Assembly: GCA_022829145.1 (NCBI GenBank)
Contig: CM040748.1
Coordinates: forward strand, 8,113,501-8,177,500
From: Albula goreensis
Taxonomy: Eukaryota > Chordata > Actinopteri > Albuliformes > Albulidae
DNA length: 64,000 bases
Reading direction: 5' to 3'
This document shows positions 28,001-41,300 of this stretch, piece after piece. Each line of letters opens with the position of its first letter. The first letter of the stretch is position 1. The notes beneath the pieces were generated by a model. It was given only the letters and a program-made list of their open reading frames with translations, was not told the origin of the DNA and ran no database searches. The translations under genes and the position numbers were made by a program.

Positions 28001-28615
28001 ATGAAGTGCCTCAGATATGCTCTGTGGAAAGCAGAATTCTATTTTGATGATCTTGGTGGACTTATACAGGTGCATTACTTGGAATTTTCAAACATGTCAA
28101 CCCATCATTTGTAATATGTTGTCTCTGCAGGTTGCTTCAGAGGCATGGAAAAGAGTTACCTCTCGAGTCTCTTAGTCCAGAGTTAAAAGTATTGGCCAAA
28201 AAGATGAAAGCAACCAAATACAGTGGTGTAATGAAGTTTCTACGACTGGCCCTCAGTGGCCATCAGGTAATTTACAAGCATATCCTCCACTGTTTTTATC
28301 TTATAAACAACATGAGCAATGTCCCACAGCAAGTACATATCAAGTTGAATTTTTGTACAGTATACTAAAGGTATACATGTTAATAGCTAATCATTTTAAA
28401 TTCCAGTTCTATGACCACGGAATATACGTAAGCATGAAGGGCATCTGAAATTGTAGATTTAAAATGTGATACTACTAATGTCAGTACCATGCATTTTCAA
28501 AATGTATCTGTCTAAATGTTTGTCTTTCATATTACAGCAAGGACCAAGTGTTGCTGAAATTATGGTGTCACTGGGACCCAATGAAATTCTCAACCGTCTG
28601 CAGAGACTACTTTGA
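21885..28615 (+). CDS. ears2: Mitochondrial glutamyl-tRNA synthetase EARS2
   Basis: Class I synthetase that charges mitochondrial tRNA(Glu), and tRNA(Gln) for later amidation, in the matrix. Secure exons: ...-22254, 22434-22589, 23355-23544, 23683-24155, 25112-25220, 25782-25935, 27777-27907, 28131-28266, 28538-28615, all in phase. The HIGH-type motif is in RFAPSPTG plus [11 protein letters not shown], across the first intron; the KMSKS-type motif is SKLSKRQGD in the 473-nt exon, which also has GWNRHEV and FPTYHL. The anticodon-binding half follows ([13 protein letters not shown]) and the end is RLQRLL. The start is unsure: the frame holding [11 protein letters not shown] has no ATG back to a stop at 22053-22055. 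One fit is an exon 21885-21938 ([18 protein letters not shown], donor GTGAGT) joined to 22194, giving 513 residues (human 523 as recalled). Nothing else looks damaged. GGA2 follows on the same strand. Confidence 0.95.
24497..24900. repeat. Probable Tc1-type repeat remnant
   Basis: In the EARS2 intron between the 473-nt and 109-nt exons. It opens with GTGGATAAAGTAATGGAAACACC, very like the end of the element at 35458 (GATAAAATAATGGAAACAC) and, in complement, a piece at 62733-62760. No transposase signature was found, so class and limits are uncertain. Confidence 0.35.
24966..25010. repeat. TA dinucleotide microsatellite
   Basis: About 45 bases of alternating T and A with one TTA interruption, within an EARS2 intron. 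Confidence 0.95.
26977..27008. repeat. Short tandem duplication
   Basis: A 20-bp-scale unit (CAGGCTGAGAGAGACCAG) occurs twice in a row inside an EARS2 intron. Confidence 0.7.
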
Positions 28616-28760
28616 GTGATTGGAAACATGAAGACCTTTATCCATATTATAAATCAACATCTCATTGCATTATGGGTACCTAATAACCACACTCCAATAT
28701 AAAAGATTACACTGGGAATACATACAGTAATGTAACACTTTACTTTAGTAATAAGAATGA

Positions 28761-28766
28761 AATAAA
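28761..28766 (+). terminator. EARS2 polyadenylation signal
   Basis: AATAAA 146 bases after the EARS2 stop codon. A further AATAAA at 28801-28806 is an alternative. A 25-base A run near 28925-28948 follows. Confidence 0.6.
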
Positions 28767-29337
28767 TGGCATGGAATGCACAGCTATGGCTTTTACAACT
28801 TAATAAAACAGAATGGAAATGTGTTTGTGTGTATAGTTTGTTGTTTTATTCATCTCAGTCACTGAAACTTCAGTTGATTGTGGTTACGCTGCTTGCATCT
28901 GATGTCTGCATTTTCCTGTTTTCAAAAAAAAAAAAAAAAAAAAAAAAACGTTTACTATTGATGTTCAATGTACATAGCACCTAGGTTTATGAAATCTCTT
29001 TATGGGTTGTTCTTTAGAGATCAACTGTTTTATTGCTCAGACATAAATATGTAAACCATTGCCGACAGAAAACAAAATGTTACATATATTTCCGTGTAAA
29101 TGCCATGCTTGAGGACAAAAAAAAAAAAAGATTTTTTGATTCATGGAAATGTTATAGGGAAAAAGTATTCACAAAGCAGTAGAAAATATGTTAATTCATA
29201 TGATCTTTATAACATGCGTAAGAACGCCCTAACACTTAACTTTTGAGCGCCAGTTAAATAAGAGTCACATGCTCTACCCCGGCTGTCTCTGAGGTCATAA
29301 CACAAGATACAGTGTAGTTTCAGTACTGTGAGCTGAC

Positions 29338-32300
29338 ATGGACATGGCGACAAGCGAGGAGGGGGAAACTTTAGAATCTTGGCTAAGTAAGTTTTTAATC
29401 AAATAGAGCATCCATGGCACCAACAAATATTGAAAATACTGCCTAAAATGAGTTTACTGTCACATCATCAGACTAGCCATACTACGTTACAATAACGTCT
29501 GCAGTTCGAATTTGCAGGCTGCCAATTTAAGTATCTTTATGCAGCCATTTATCTGGATAGCCTCATTTTGTAGTGACAGCTTGAAATTTAGTTGTTGTTG
29601 AAGTTTTGTTGGTGATTTTCGTGCTGATTGATGAGTCTTCTTTAAGATATCCAGGTTAGCCAGCTAACTTACAGTAATCAGCAGGTTGAGTTTACATGAG
29701 CAAGCGAGCTGTTGTATATGGTTCACTAGTATTTAGCAAATAACTTCTATATGTTACACTCCAATATGTGCGGAAGATGCAATCAACATAACACGACAAA
29801 TTCGTATTGCGTAGTTGAATGGCAAAGTAAAGATAAATAAAAAACGCTCCGTTAAATAAAAGGTAGTAAATAGTGTTACTAAGACTAAGGAAGAAGAAAA
29901 CAGGAAGTGACACGAAGTTATCATGCGCAAACCCCTGAACATGACACTCCATAGTTAAAGCGTGTTGCTCATTTGTGGTATCATTGGTTATGTTGAGGAC
30001 AAGAAACTACTTAGTTTCATGCAAGAAAGCCGAAAAATGTCACTGGGTCAAGATGTCTGCGTTTTGGTCGCCACTCTTTTACAGCCCTCGAACAAAGTTT
30101 TCCGACTGACATTTCCTGTATGAAGGGACTTTTCTCTGCAGCCCTGGCAGTAAAGAGCCAAAAACTTGTTGTGTCATTATTTTTATTCTAAACGCGGCAG
30201 TCACCGATAACACCGATTGATGCAGTCATAAGCTACTAGGCAGTCATAAATACCTGGAGATATTTTACTGGATTGTATCTGATTATTCGGCATGCTTTGA
30301 CCTGACGATAACACATGATCGACAATATTGTGAATGATCAAGCCATCATTGAGTTAGTTTATTCATGTCAATATATGTAGATAACCCCAGCAGGGTGCCT
30401 AATCAACCAAGATTCCTTGACAGGATTATATAGATGACATTCTGTGTTAGCTTCCAATTATGGATAAAGAGGAGAAAAGTACTTTTTTATGCCATTACTT
30501 TGTCTCTAATTAAATTTACAAATATCTGTCTCAGATGCATATTGAAAGTTTCTTGAAGCACACTGGTCAGTTCTTCACCTTGAGTGATACATTTCCCTTG
30601 ACCTGAGAAGTACATGTTATGTTTAATACATGTGTGACAATATAACTGTTGCTGTAATATTGCACTTAGCCGGTAAGGCTGACTGTAGTCAAGTGACAGA
30701 CAAATTACAGTGTTTTTTTATGTTCCATTGTTGCACGGCTTCCACTCACACAATTTCATGTCAGTGGAAATTCCAGCTAACCGCTGATGAATGGAGAACT
30801 TGGATATATTGCTCTTTTTATATATTTTTTTCTTATGACACAGTCCGTTGCAGTTTCTGTTTATTGTGTGGTTTCGTTTTTGTTTCTTGTTTTGCGATGC
30901 AAATGTGTTGAATACATGTATTTCATGTTTTGTATTTAATTTAATTTAATTTTCAGGCATTATTTTTTGGGATGCAGTTAATGGATTTAACTTTCACTAC
31001 ACACCCATTCAATGTGCCACACTAAATCATGTTTCAGTTATGATTTGATTTACTCAATGCCCTGTTTGTCCTGAGCTTTGTATAACTGTCCCAGTAAGCT
31101 TTACACAGTTTTCAGTTCAAATGAAATTGTGTGATCTTTCAAGGATAGTTATATTTCATTACACAGTATCCAGTTAAATCATGATCTTGTTTTGGGAAGC
31201 ATTGACAGATCTGACCTACAGTGACCCCAATTAATTATTTGCGAAACAATTGCAAAACTTTTCAGCTTTTTTCTCTGTTCATGTTGCTAGATAAAGCTAC
31301 AGACCCCAGCAACCTGGATGATCAATGGGATTATATCCAGGGATTCTATGAACAGGTTAATAAAGAGCTTGAGGGGTGAGTATATGTAAAGTATAATGCA
31401 AATCTTCAGACTGGATTATTTTCCTGCCTACACACTGTCAAAATGGCTATGGACATAATAATTGGTTAATTATCAAGAATATTTTAGGTTTGCATTGACC
31501 ACACAAGCAAGTCTGTATTTGTTGTATTTAATACGTTTAATTTTTTGCTGTTAGTGATCTGATATGTTCTCAATCTCTATTGTATGAAAATACCACAGTT
31601 ACAGAATTGATCTTTGTATTTTGAGTACATTAGTTAAATTGGGATGCAGAGCCAGCTGTCTTGAGAAAGAGCAGTTTTTGAACAGAACCATCTGCAGACA
31701 GTGTTTTTTTGACTAACCATGCTTTTGTGTACTGTGTTGTGTTTTCAAGATCAGCTTTACAAAATGCCCCTCTCAGACACATGTGAGAGGGAAAGGAAAT
31801 GGCAAGTTTTTCATAGGCAGCTACATTGATCATTATATGTGATAAGGAATGCAAAAGGTAGTTAACATGCTGCAGCTGACCAAGGCAGAAATCGGAGATA
31901 CCAGTAGAAATTGCATGCAGATAACAAGTGATTTATTATGCATGTTTGGCCTGTAGCCTGAAACGTCCAGACCCCATCTATCTGTTTGTTATAATGAATG
32001 TGCCGGGCTCTCATGAATGAGTGTTGAAAGAGAAGCTGTACCGTATTTGGACCTTAATCCTCTGATCTCCACAACACTGTGTTTTCACAGACCGCAGACT
32101 GCGATGCGCCTTCTAGCTCACAAGATCCAGTCACCCCAGGAAAAGGAGGCGCTACAGGCTCTAACAGTGAGATTTGTTATTATGGTTCTTTCAGCAATGT
32201 GCCATTAATCATCAGATATTATAACTTCCTAGGTGGTGTAGGGTGTTCTTTTATGAATATATTTATATATAAGCGAGGGAGAACACTGTCATGAATCCAA

Positions 32301-35300
32301 TGACTTGGTAACCAAGTATGTAGCAAGAAAACAATGGAAATTGGAGATTTCCATGGAGATATCAGCTTTTATGTTTTAGTACCGAAAACCACATAAAATG
32401 GACATACACTGAACCCTCATTATAGCAGACCTCATTAAAACAGATTTCTGTTATAAAGGACTGTTTCTGCTGTAACAACATGTGTGGTCTATTCTGGTTG
32501 ATATTGGACAAGGTCAGACCTTTAACCACCAAAGCTTTGGTGTCGGCAGTGTGGGGATCTGATGTAGAGGACCTCCCGAATATTGCTGTACACCGAACTC
32601 TGAGTAAATATGGCCTGGTACCACAGGCGAGGTGGGACTACTGTGTGTTTTTTTATTATCACCCGGTTATATTGCACTCCCTTTCCCCCCAATTAGTCTG
32701 GTTTAATGAGGGTTCAGTGTAATTAATGCAAGTGACCATATTTAGTTTAATAGAAAAGGGAAAGAGCTTTCAGCTCTGTTGTTTTATCATGTGGTCATTG
32801 TTGGAATTCATTTATTTTGACAGTTGTCAAAAAGTTTTTTCTTCTGAACACACATCTTTTTAGGTGATATGAAATTATCTTATGATCAATCAGAATTTTG
32901 TTTTGGACGTCCAAAATGTATTTTGGAAATTTGGTTGCAGTAAAATATACAATGGGTGACGATACATGTGTACTGAAATAGCCTTTTTACCATGCTGGTA
33001 AGGTTGTTTTGAAATCAATCTTTTTGACATTGAAAGAGGCCTTCAAAGGAGTTTTTAGCAGGAGGAGGAGGGTTAGGGGAATAATTTATAAAGATGTGCA
33101 GAAAAGAGTCTCTGATTGAGAGGAAAATTCCACCAGTTAAAAGGCAGGGTTACCAATGGTGTCAGTCCCCCAATTTGTGTGCTTCTCCTGGGGCCTCAGA
33201 CAGGCAGGCTGTCTGGGTGCACAGCAGATGGATCTTGCACTCTTGGGATATGTGAACTTAAGATGTATGTCCTCCACCTAGAAAACAAATAAAAAGACAT
33301 TTTGTTCTGTTTGTTTTTAATATCCGTTTGTAAGACTTTGCTGCTCTGGGATAGTAGAACAATTTCCATCATCAAGTTTCTTAACAAGTACTCTCTCTAA
33401 TTACTGTAAGAGAACTATTCTTAAAATATCCATAGTTTGCTTACAGAGTTTGTTGGCTTTACACTAGCAAAGATGTGTACAAACATATGTGCACTCCTTT
33501 CATTTCTGTGCATATCTATATGAATCTTACATGATTAAAATATGTTGTTTTGATGTTTTCAACCTTGCTTGCATGCTTGGGAATCACATTTTTGTGTGAT
33601 GCTTTTCAAGGTTCTAGAAGCATGCATGAACAATTGTGGCAAGCGATTTCACAGCGAGGCAGGGAAGTTCCGTTTCCTGAATGAATTGATCAAAGTATTG
33701 TCACCAAAGGTACTGTGATCGACACATTTTTTTGACAAGAGCATTAGAGCTATACAGCATGCTGCTTGATTGTTGATTGATTCACTGCTTCCTACTTTTA
33801 CAGTATTTGGGTATGTGGAGCCCAGCTGCAGTCAAAGAGAAGGTGATAGAGATCTTATACAGCTGGACCCAGTGGCTGAAGGATGAAGTTAAGATTCAGG
33901 ATGCCTATCACATGCTAAAGAAACAAGGTGTGTAAGCTGGTTCTTTATATAGTATGAGCTGTGTATTTATCCCATGTATATCTGCTGCATTTGGAAATCA
34001 GTGTGTGTCATTGTAACCATAGATTTGTCTTATTTTCTGCTCACTGGAGTTGTGCATGTATGATCCTCAATGCACCCTGGAGAAAACAGATAAGCCTTCT
34101 TTATTATACTGGAGAATGCTTTCTTTGCAAGGGCTTGATATGCAGCATAGAACTTGCATGGATGCAGTAAAAGCCTGCCCACACCTGGAAGCAAAACAGG
34201 TTGTAGTGATAAAATATGCAAATTGTTTCAGGTCACAATGATTTACATCACAATGATAACTGTTACATCAAAGAATGGCAATGTTGGGAACACTGTCAGA
34301 GCAGGTGTATTGAAGCAGCTCCAGTTATTACTTCTCAAATCACAGATGTGTAAAATGGCATGCGATGCTTCTATTGTACTCTGTAAAAAAGGAGACACGG
34401 AATCCTCAGATTCACAGTAGAGATGGCAAATTAAATTAAAAACGATAAAAGATTTTTGGAAGGTTTTTTTTTCAGTTCACTGTTACAGAGGACTGGCAAG
34501 GTGTAAACGCTGTGTCCAGTGCTCACAAGAAGGGTTGTGAAGGTTTTCATTCTGTAGTAAATGAAATAAAGCTATTGCTATGTTTATAGCTGTCACTATC
34601 ACTCACAGCTGATACTCAGTCTTAAGGAACAGCGCTGGACTGACCATTACAACCATCCAAATTGAACTAATGCTTAGTAGCAGGCTAAGAAAGGTTTCTT
34701 TGTACAGTTAGTTTGGTTTACAGCTTTCACCCGTTCTTTGGCTTGTTTAAATATATACATTCGATGTCATTTTAAATTTGAGTTCATGGTAAAACCCATC
34801 AGCCATTTGTTTGATATGCAGCATGGAATATGACAATTACCATAGTTCTTGGTACCTGACTTTTGGAATTTGAATGAAAGCCCTCACTTTTTTTAAATAA
34901 CAGACATGAAGTATTAATAATCTGGTTTTCCATGTGACATTCAATTTTAACTGTACAGAAGGAAGAGCAGAGCTGTCTCTTAGAGTTTGATTTATGATGT
35001 TTTGTCATTTTCTCCCTCAGGTATTGTAAAGAAAGACCCTGAGTTACCCAAGAATATTGTAATGCCGCCGCTGTCTCCGAGAGCAGAGGGGTCCGTGTTT
35101 GATGATGAAGACAAATCAAAGGTGGGAATCTCATTAGAGTCTTGTCGCAGGAAGTTGGATCATGTGCACCCCCATTCATTTAGATCAGATCAGGGGTTCA
35201 GCGCAGTGCAGTCTCAGCCACTGTTGCCTGAAACCTTCCTGTTGAAATTAGGATCGTTTGTTGTGTGTGGCATCCTGGTAAGGTGTTACATCTCTCTGGA

Positions 35301-38300
35301 CCGTGCTGTTAAGTGGAAAATGCGGGCTGCTGACAACATCATTTAGAGCGGTAGATCTACTGCCCTGTGAGGGGCAAAAGCTGTTACGCCTCCTGTCTTT
35401 TGTCATAGCAAGACATTAGCATCTACATGGATCTCAACACTATAAAGTAGACAATGTGCATGGGGTAGATAAAATAATGGAAACACAAAACAATATGTGG
35501 TTATTTTTTAAATAATGAGTTTGGTCACTCTTTGCCTTTAGGAAAGATTGAATCCTTCTTGGCTGCTGTACATGTTTTGAACTACTGTTGGTGGGATATT
35601 AGACCATTCTTCAAGAAGGAAAGCCTCCAGTTCTTTGAGCCATGTAGGAGTCAACTCTGAATTTTACATTCCATGACTTTCAGATAAGCTTCAGATTTGG
35701 ATGGATCTGATGATTGCAGAGCCCATATGAGATGAGCTGGTTTGACTTCATTCTGCTGTGAATGAAACCACTTTACCAGTGTGTTTACACCACATGTTCA
35801 CACAATATAGTGCACCTGGTTGCCTAAAATGGTGTCATATTCCTTGACCACAATTCTACCATGCATTGGATTAACAGTCAGTCTCAACAGCGTCACTGCT
35901 GTGTTTATCAGCTGAAAACAGGCAATGTGGGTTGAAGGCCTCTTTGGCTCTTTCTAAATCATAAACCTATCCAGATGTAGGAAAGAGTAACAGACTCATT
36001 GGACCACATTACTTTTGTCTGCTGATTAGAAGCAGTTGCAACAAAGGAAATAGCTATTTGAACTCCTTACAGTTCTGTTAGACCGTGCATGTTTCCTTTG
36101 AAACTTTCATATTAAAATTATGATTTTAAAATGCAGCTTGTAGCAGGAACATTATTACTGAATTAGTATTGACAGAATTATGAAACACAAGTAGTTTACT
36201 TGTAGGTTAGTTACTTTCATTGGGTGTTTGCATTATTTTGTCTGCCCCATGTTTAACATGTATGTTAGAAGTACAGGTTATGGGCCTTTTGGTGGCTCAC
36301 AGGGTAAGATGTTTGCATGGAAGCCCTGAGATTGGGGCTCGAATAGGGGGCTTGAATCCCAGTCTCGCCATTGCTGGCCATGGCTAGAGGTCCATATTGA
36401 TGAGGCAACAATTGGCCCAGCCTTGCTGGGGGTGATAGGGGTAAGCCAGCCAAGTTTGGTGGCCTCATCGCTGTAGCACCCTCCTTGGTCATGTTGGGCA
36501 CCTGTGGCGGCGCAAACTGAAGGAACGCTGACTGCATCATCCTGCAACGTCATAGGGAGTCACATGTTCGTGGGTGCTGCGGTGAAGTCAACAAGCTTGG
36601 TTGAGTTTGGGTTCCAAAAAGATTGGGAGGGGAAAAAAGAAGTACAGGTCATGGAAGCTATTGTAACATCCACCTTTACTGCATGGCCTTTTTTAAATTG
36701 GCCACTGTTGTTTTGTAGTGACCTGCAGTCCAGCAGTAGGAGGTCCCATCAACTAACATAGGAAAAAAACCCTTGAATGCACATATGTACCTGTAACTGA
36801 CTGCAAGAAATACATTTTTTATTTGCCCAATAGTACCAAGATATGTCCCCTAATACAGTTATGATTGTATTTTGTGTTAATTTACTCTTTAGTGTGGTAG
36901 TGTCACTGTTTAATACCCACCTTTCTGCAACAGTTTTGGAAATTAATAATGCATATTTTGACCAATACATCTAGGTTTATGCCCTGTTAATATTTCTGGT
37001 ATTTCTGGATCACTAAATGTTAAGTTGCGTTTCTGTCTGGGTTTTAATGGTTGAACTTGTTATACCCCTGTATCCCTGTGCGTAATTTTAATAAAGAGAG
37101 GTCATATTTTGCAGTTATTAGCAAGGCTGCTGAAAAGCAGACACCCCGATGACCTTCAGGCTGCCAACAGGCTGATCAAGAACACCATTAAGGAGGTGAG
37201 TGTATTTACTCCTGTGTGGTAATGGGTTACTCATAGAGAAACATGCTCCTTCAATACTCAACCATCCAGCTTGCTAAATAAACCCCTTTCAAGTTATACA
37301 GTCAGCCTTGGGTGCACAAAACAGGTGCACAAAGTTGTATACACACTGAATGAAGCAGAACTTGAAAGCATGTTCAGTAGTAGCCTTGTTACCAGCACCT
37401 CATCCCTGATATCAAGAATTGCTTTAACTGGGCTTCATCTCTGACAGGACCAAGAGAAGATGGAGAAGGTGTCTAAACGTATTAGTACCATGGAGGAAGT
37501 AGAGAGCAAAACCAAACATCTGAAAGAGCTGCTGGAGAATCACAAGAGGGGTGAATCTTCTGAAGGACAGTTAGAGGAGATGAGGGTGGGCTGTGTGTGT
37601 GCGCATGTGCATGTGTGTGTCAGTGTGTTCACCTGAATATTTGTGCGTATGTATTTGTGCGTGTGTGTGTTGTGTGCACGTTTGTGTATGTGGTGTGCTT
37701 TATGTGCGCTTGTGTGTGTGTCATGGGGGAGAGCTCGCAGCAGCTGCAGGACTGGGTCTGTAGCTCCTGTCCTTGGTGACCACAGCGAGCAAATTTTATT
37801 GGTTCTTAATAACTCCAGCTTCTCAAGAGCGGCACAGGGGTTTGTGATAAAGTCAAACAATTAATTAATCCAAGTTGTTAATTAAGAGTGTTATTGCTGG
37901 AGTGAATGCCGGTCGCCCTTCAGCCAGGACACCAGGACTGCAGTGTGTTAACTCTGGAGTCAGATTAAAGACGGTAGACACGAGAATTGAGTATCACAGA
38001 GCAGGCAGATCTTGGGCTGATTGCTGCAACTGCCCTAATAGTTTTTGGATAATAAAATGGTAATTGCCAATTAATGCTTGCTGCTTCTCAGGTTTTTATT
38101 TTTTTATCTGGTGCTCATAGTATTCCCAGTCGTGGCTTTGGATGGCTACCCTTTACTTCATGTAATCTCTTTTAAATCAAAAGGAATCAAGAACCTCACT
38201 ATTTAGAAGAGGGAAGTTAAGGACAAACTTCATTCATTCTGATGTTTTTAGCTTTGAAACGCATTCTGTAGTTTGAATATGGCAGTGCACAATGATTCAA

Positions 38301-41300
38301 ATATGAAAACTATTTTGAAAAATGTATTTTAAAAGTACATTTTATGACTTCCGCCTAAAACAGCTTTACTAAGCCATGATGTAAGTTTTTGCATACATTA
38401 CAGCTGTGACATAGCTGTCCTGTCCATTAAGTTAATTTGCAAGTTTACTGTGCAAATCTGCAAGTACCTGGTACCATCTGCTACCATAAACTCCAGAGTC
38501 ACCACTCTCTGCTTAAATGACATGGGTATTTCTTTAAAAGCAGGAAGGGGGTTTGTCTGGACTGGGCCTTAAATGTCAGTCTTGGTGCTGAAAATGAAGA
38601 GTAGGCTGTGTGTGGTGTCAGCTGCTGGCTTAACCAGTGGGTGTAAAGGATGAGAATCGACTGATGGGTACAAAGGCAGTAACTCATTTTTATGAAGGTA
38701 AACCTGGTTTTGTGGAGGCATGCATGTATTGGGTAAGACTTAGAACATTTTTGATATACGTGTTTTGGAAAAAGTCATAGAATCACAGAATCAGATTTAC
38801 ACAAAGTAATAAAGTAGACAAGGTCGACAGACTCTGGTCTTTGATGTTAACTGAAAGTTTCAGTTACACATGTGAGAATGTATGTCGCTCTGTATATTCT
38901 TTTCTCAGTTAGAACTTGTATGATATCAGGTATAGTCTGGTATATGGGTTGTATGGTATATTTTGTTTTCTGTATCCTCACCTCTTGTCTTGTCTCGGAA
39001 ACAGAATCTTTATGAGCAATGTGACAAACTGCGGCCTACCCTCTTCCGCTTGGCCAGCGACACGGTGGACAATGACGAAGCACTAGGTATTCTTCTCTTG
39101 TTCAATTGTAATCTTACAGCTGTGATACAGCACAAAAATTGTTGGGCAGTGATGGCAGGCAATATTGCTATTGAAGTTAAGTGTTGAAAATGGATAACAT
39201 AATGTGAAGAAATTGAATTGGCACTGCCCCCAAGTGGAAAACTTTCAATATTCCTCTGGTTACAGTGACAGATATTGGTCATGTGATATTTTGTATGTTT
39301 CCTAAAATTTATGGAAACTTGGTAACCGTTTTAGAAGTCAAAACAAGGAAACACAATCTGCCTCTATAATGACATGCTTGAGCTTCCACTTGTTCCCTGA
39401 CTTCAGTGCTACACAACTCCTCACGTGAACAAGCACTGTCTGTGCACAGTGCTTGCAGGCTAACCCATTGTGAGTAATGGGGCTAAGCTAGCATGCAGCA
39501 GTATTAGTTAGGTTAGCTAGATCTCCCTGTGACACTTTTGAATATTTTGATTTGAATTGGTTAAACCAGCTAGCTAGTCACATACGGTTGCCATTTTCAA
39601 TCAAATTTATGGAAATTTTTGTTACTCTTGAAAACTGAAAAAGGTAGATGTATGTATTTTATGTAGGTGAAGAATCTGTATAGGTAAAGAATGTTTGAAT
39701 CAGTCTCACTTCTTTTGACAGCAATTTTTCATAGTACGCCATGAAAAATGCCAGTTACCTTGTGTTCCCAAAAATCTACCTTGTGTTTCGGCCCCTTTTG
39801 TAGATAGCTTTTTCCTATTAAAGGTATTGGCTCTGTGGACATTCTGATGCATAGGAATTTCTTTAAAATATTGATTTGGTTTGCTTTATCTGCTGTTTCA
39901 ATTTCAGCTGAAATCCTCCAGGCCAACGATAAACTAACATTGGTCATTAACGTGTATCAAGAGACATTTCAAAGCAAAGATGTCAATGGAACCTGCAGAA
40001 GTGAGCACTCCAGAAGTGCAGGTATTGCAGGTGCTTCTCTCATCTTTCAGAGTGCGCATGGGAATTTTAATCTGTCAATCAATTTGCCCGCTGCTCGTAA
40101 CCACATTTTCATAATATGGTGCCTTAAACAGTTCCCCCAAGCCCCAAGGAGGTTAAGAGCTACCACCTAATAGATCTGTCATCGCTGGATTCCACACCGG
40201 CAGACAGCACCATTCCATCTAGAGCTCCACACAGCTCACTCTCTCTGCTGGACGAGGAGCTCATGTCTCTAGGTCTGTGATTTCTGCTGCTTCCTTACAG
40301 ACTGCATTAAGTGCCAAACACCTGTACAACCTGGAAATGTAAATCAAATGTGCAAATATATAGAAACACAATCTGTATGTGTAAAAAAACTCCACTTGCA
40401 AAAATACTGTAGAACCTCAGAAATCAAAACCTCTTTTTTTCTCATTTTTTTGACCACACTTTGCAAAACTGTGGCTTTCCCTGAGCTGCTCAAATTATGG
40501 CAAACATTTATTTCAAACAATGATTTTCAATGGATAGTATTTTTTGTTTTGGTTTAATTTCCACCTTTTGAATTGGTGATGTTTTGATAATTTGCACCCT
40601 GCATCTGGCTAGCCAACTATTTGCCTCATACAAAATTTTATACAACCAATCTGTGTTGGTGAATTACGTTTTATTTGCCATTTTGTTAATTTCCTCAAGT
40701 ATTATTCTTCAGAAAAACTACCAAGCCCTGTCCCTTTATGTTTTTGCATACATTACAGCTCTTGATTGTATTTTGTGTTTTGTGCCTGTGTAAATCTGAT
40801 ATCACTTTGGTTTATTGCTTTCCCTTTTCCATCAGTGCTGCTGAGGTTCTACTGTGTACACTTTAAAATTTAAAATGCAGTCTGTACATGTAAACACACA
40901 ATCTTAAAATGTAATTACAACTTCCAACTGTAAAAACATGCCTGTGAAATATTGAAATTCACATGGGTCTGAGTCATTGTTGCACAGACTAATTCACATA
41001 CACAATATAAATACATGATTTTTGTGTGTTGCCTGCATGCTGCCGGTGGTTTTTTTTTTTTTGTTGTATTTTTTTAGGTATGCAAATACAGAACACAGTC
41101 GGTTGCACAAAGATCAATACACAGATTATTTTGTACCAGTCAGGATTATTCCTGCTCTCTTGACCTTGTAATGTTGGTGTTTTACATTTACAGGTTTCAT
41201 TTATAGTTACAAATAATTTTTATTTCATATGGACTTCTGACATCCAGTCCACTCTCTGGCTGATCCTCTCTGCTGGGCTGCTGGATGGAGCTATCTGCCA

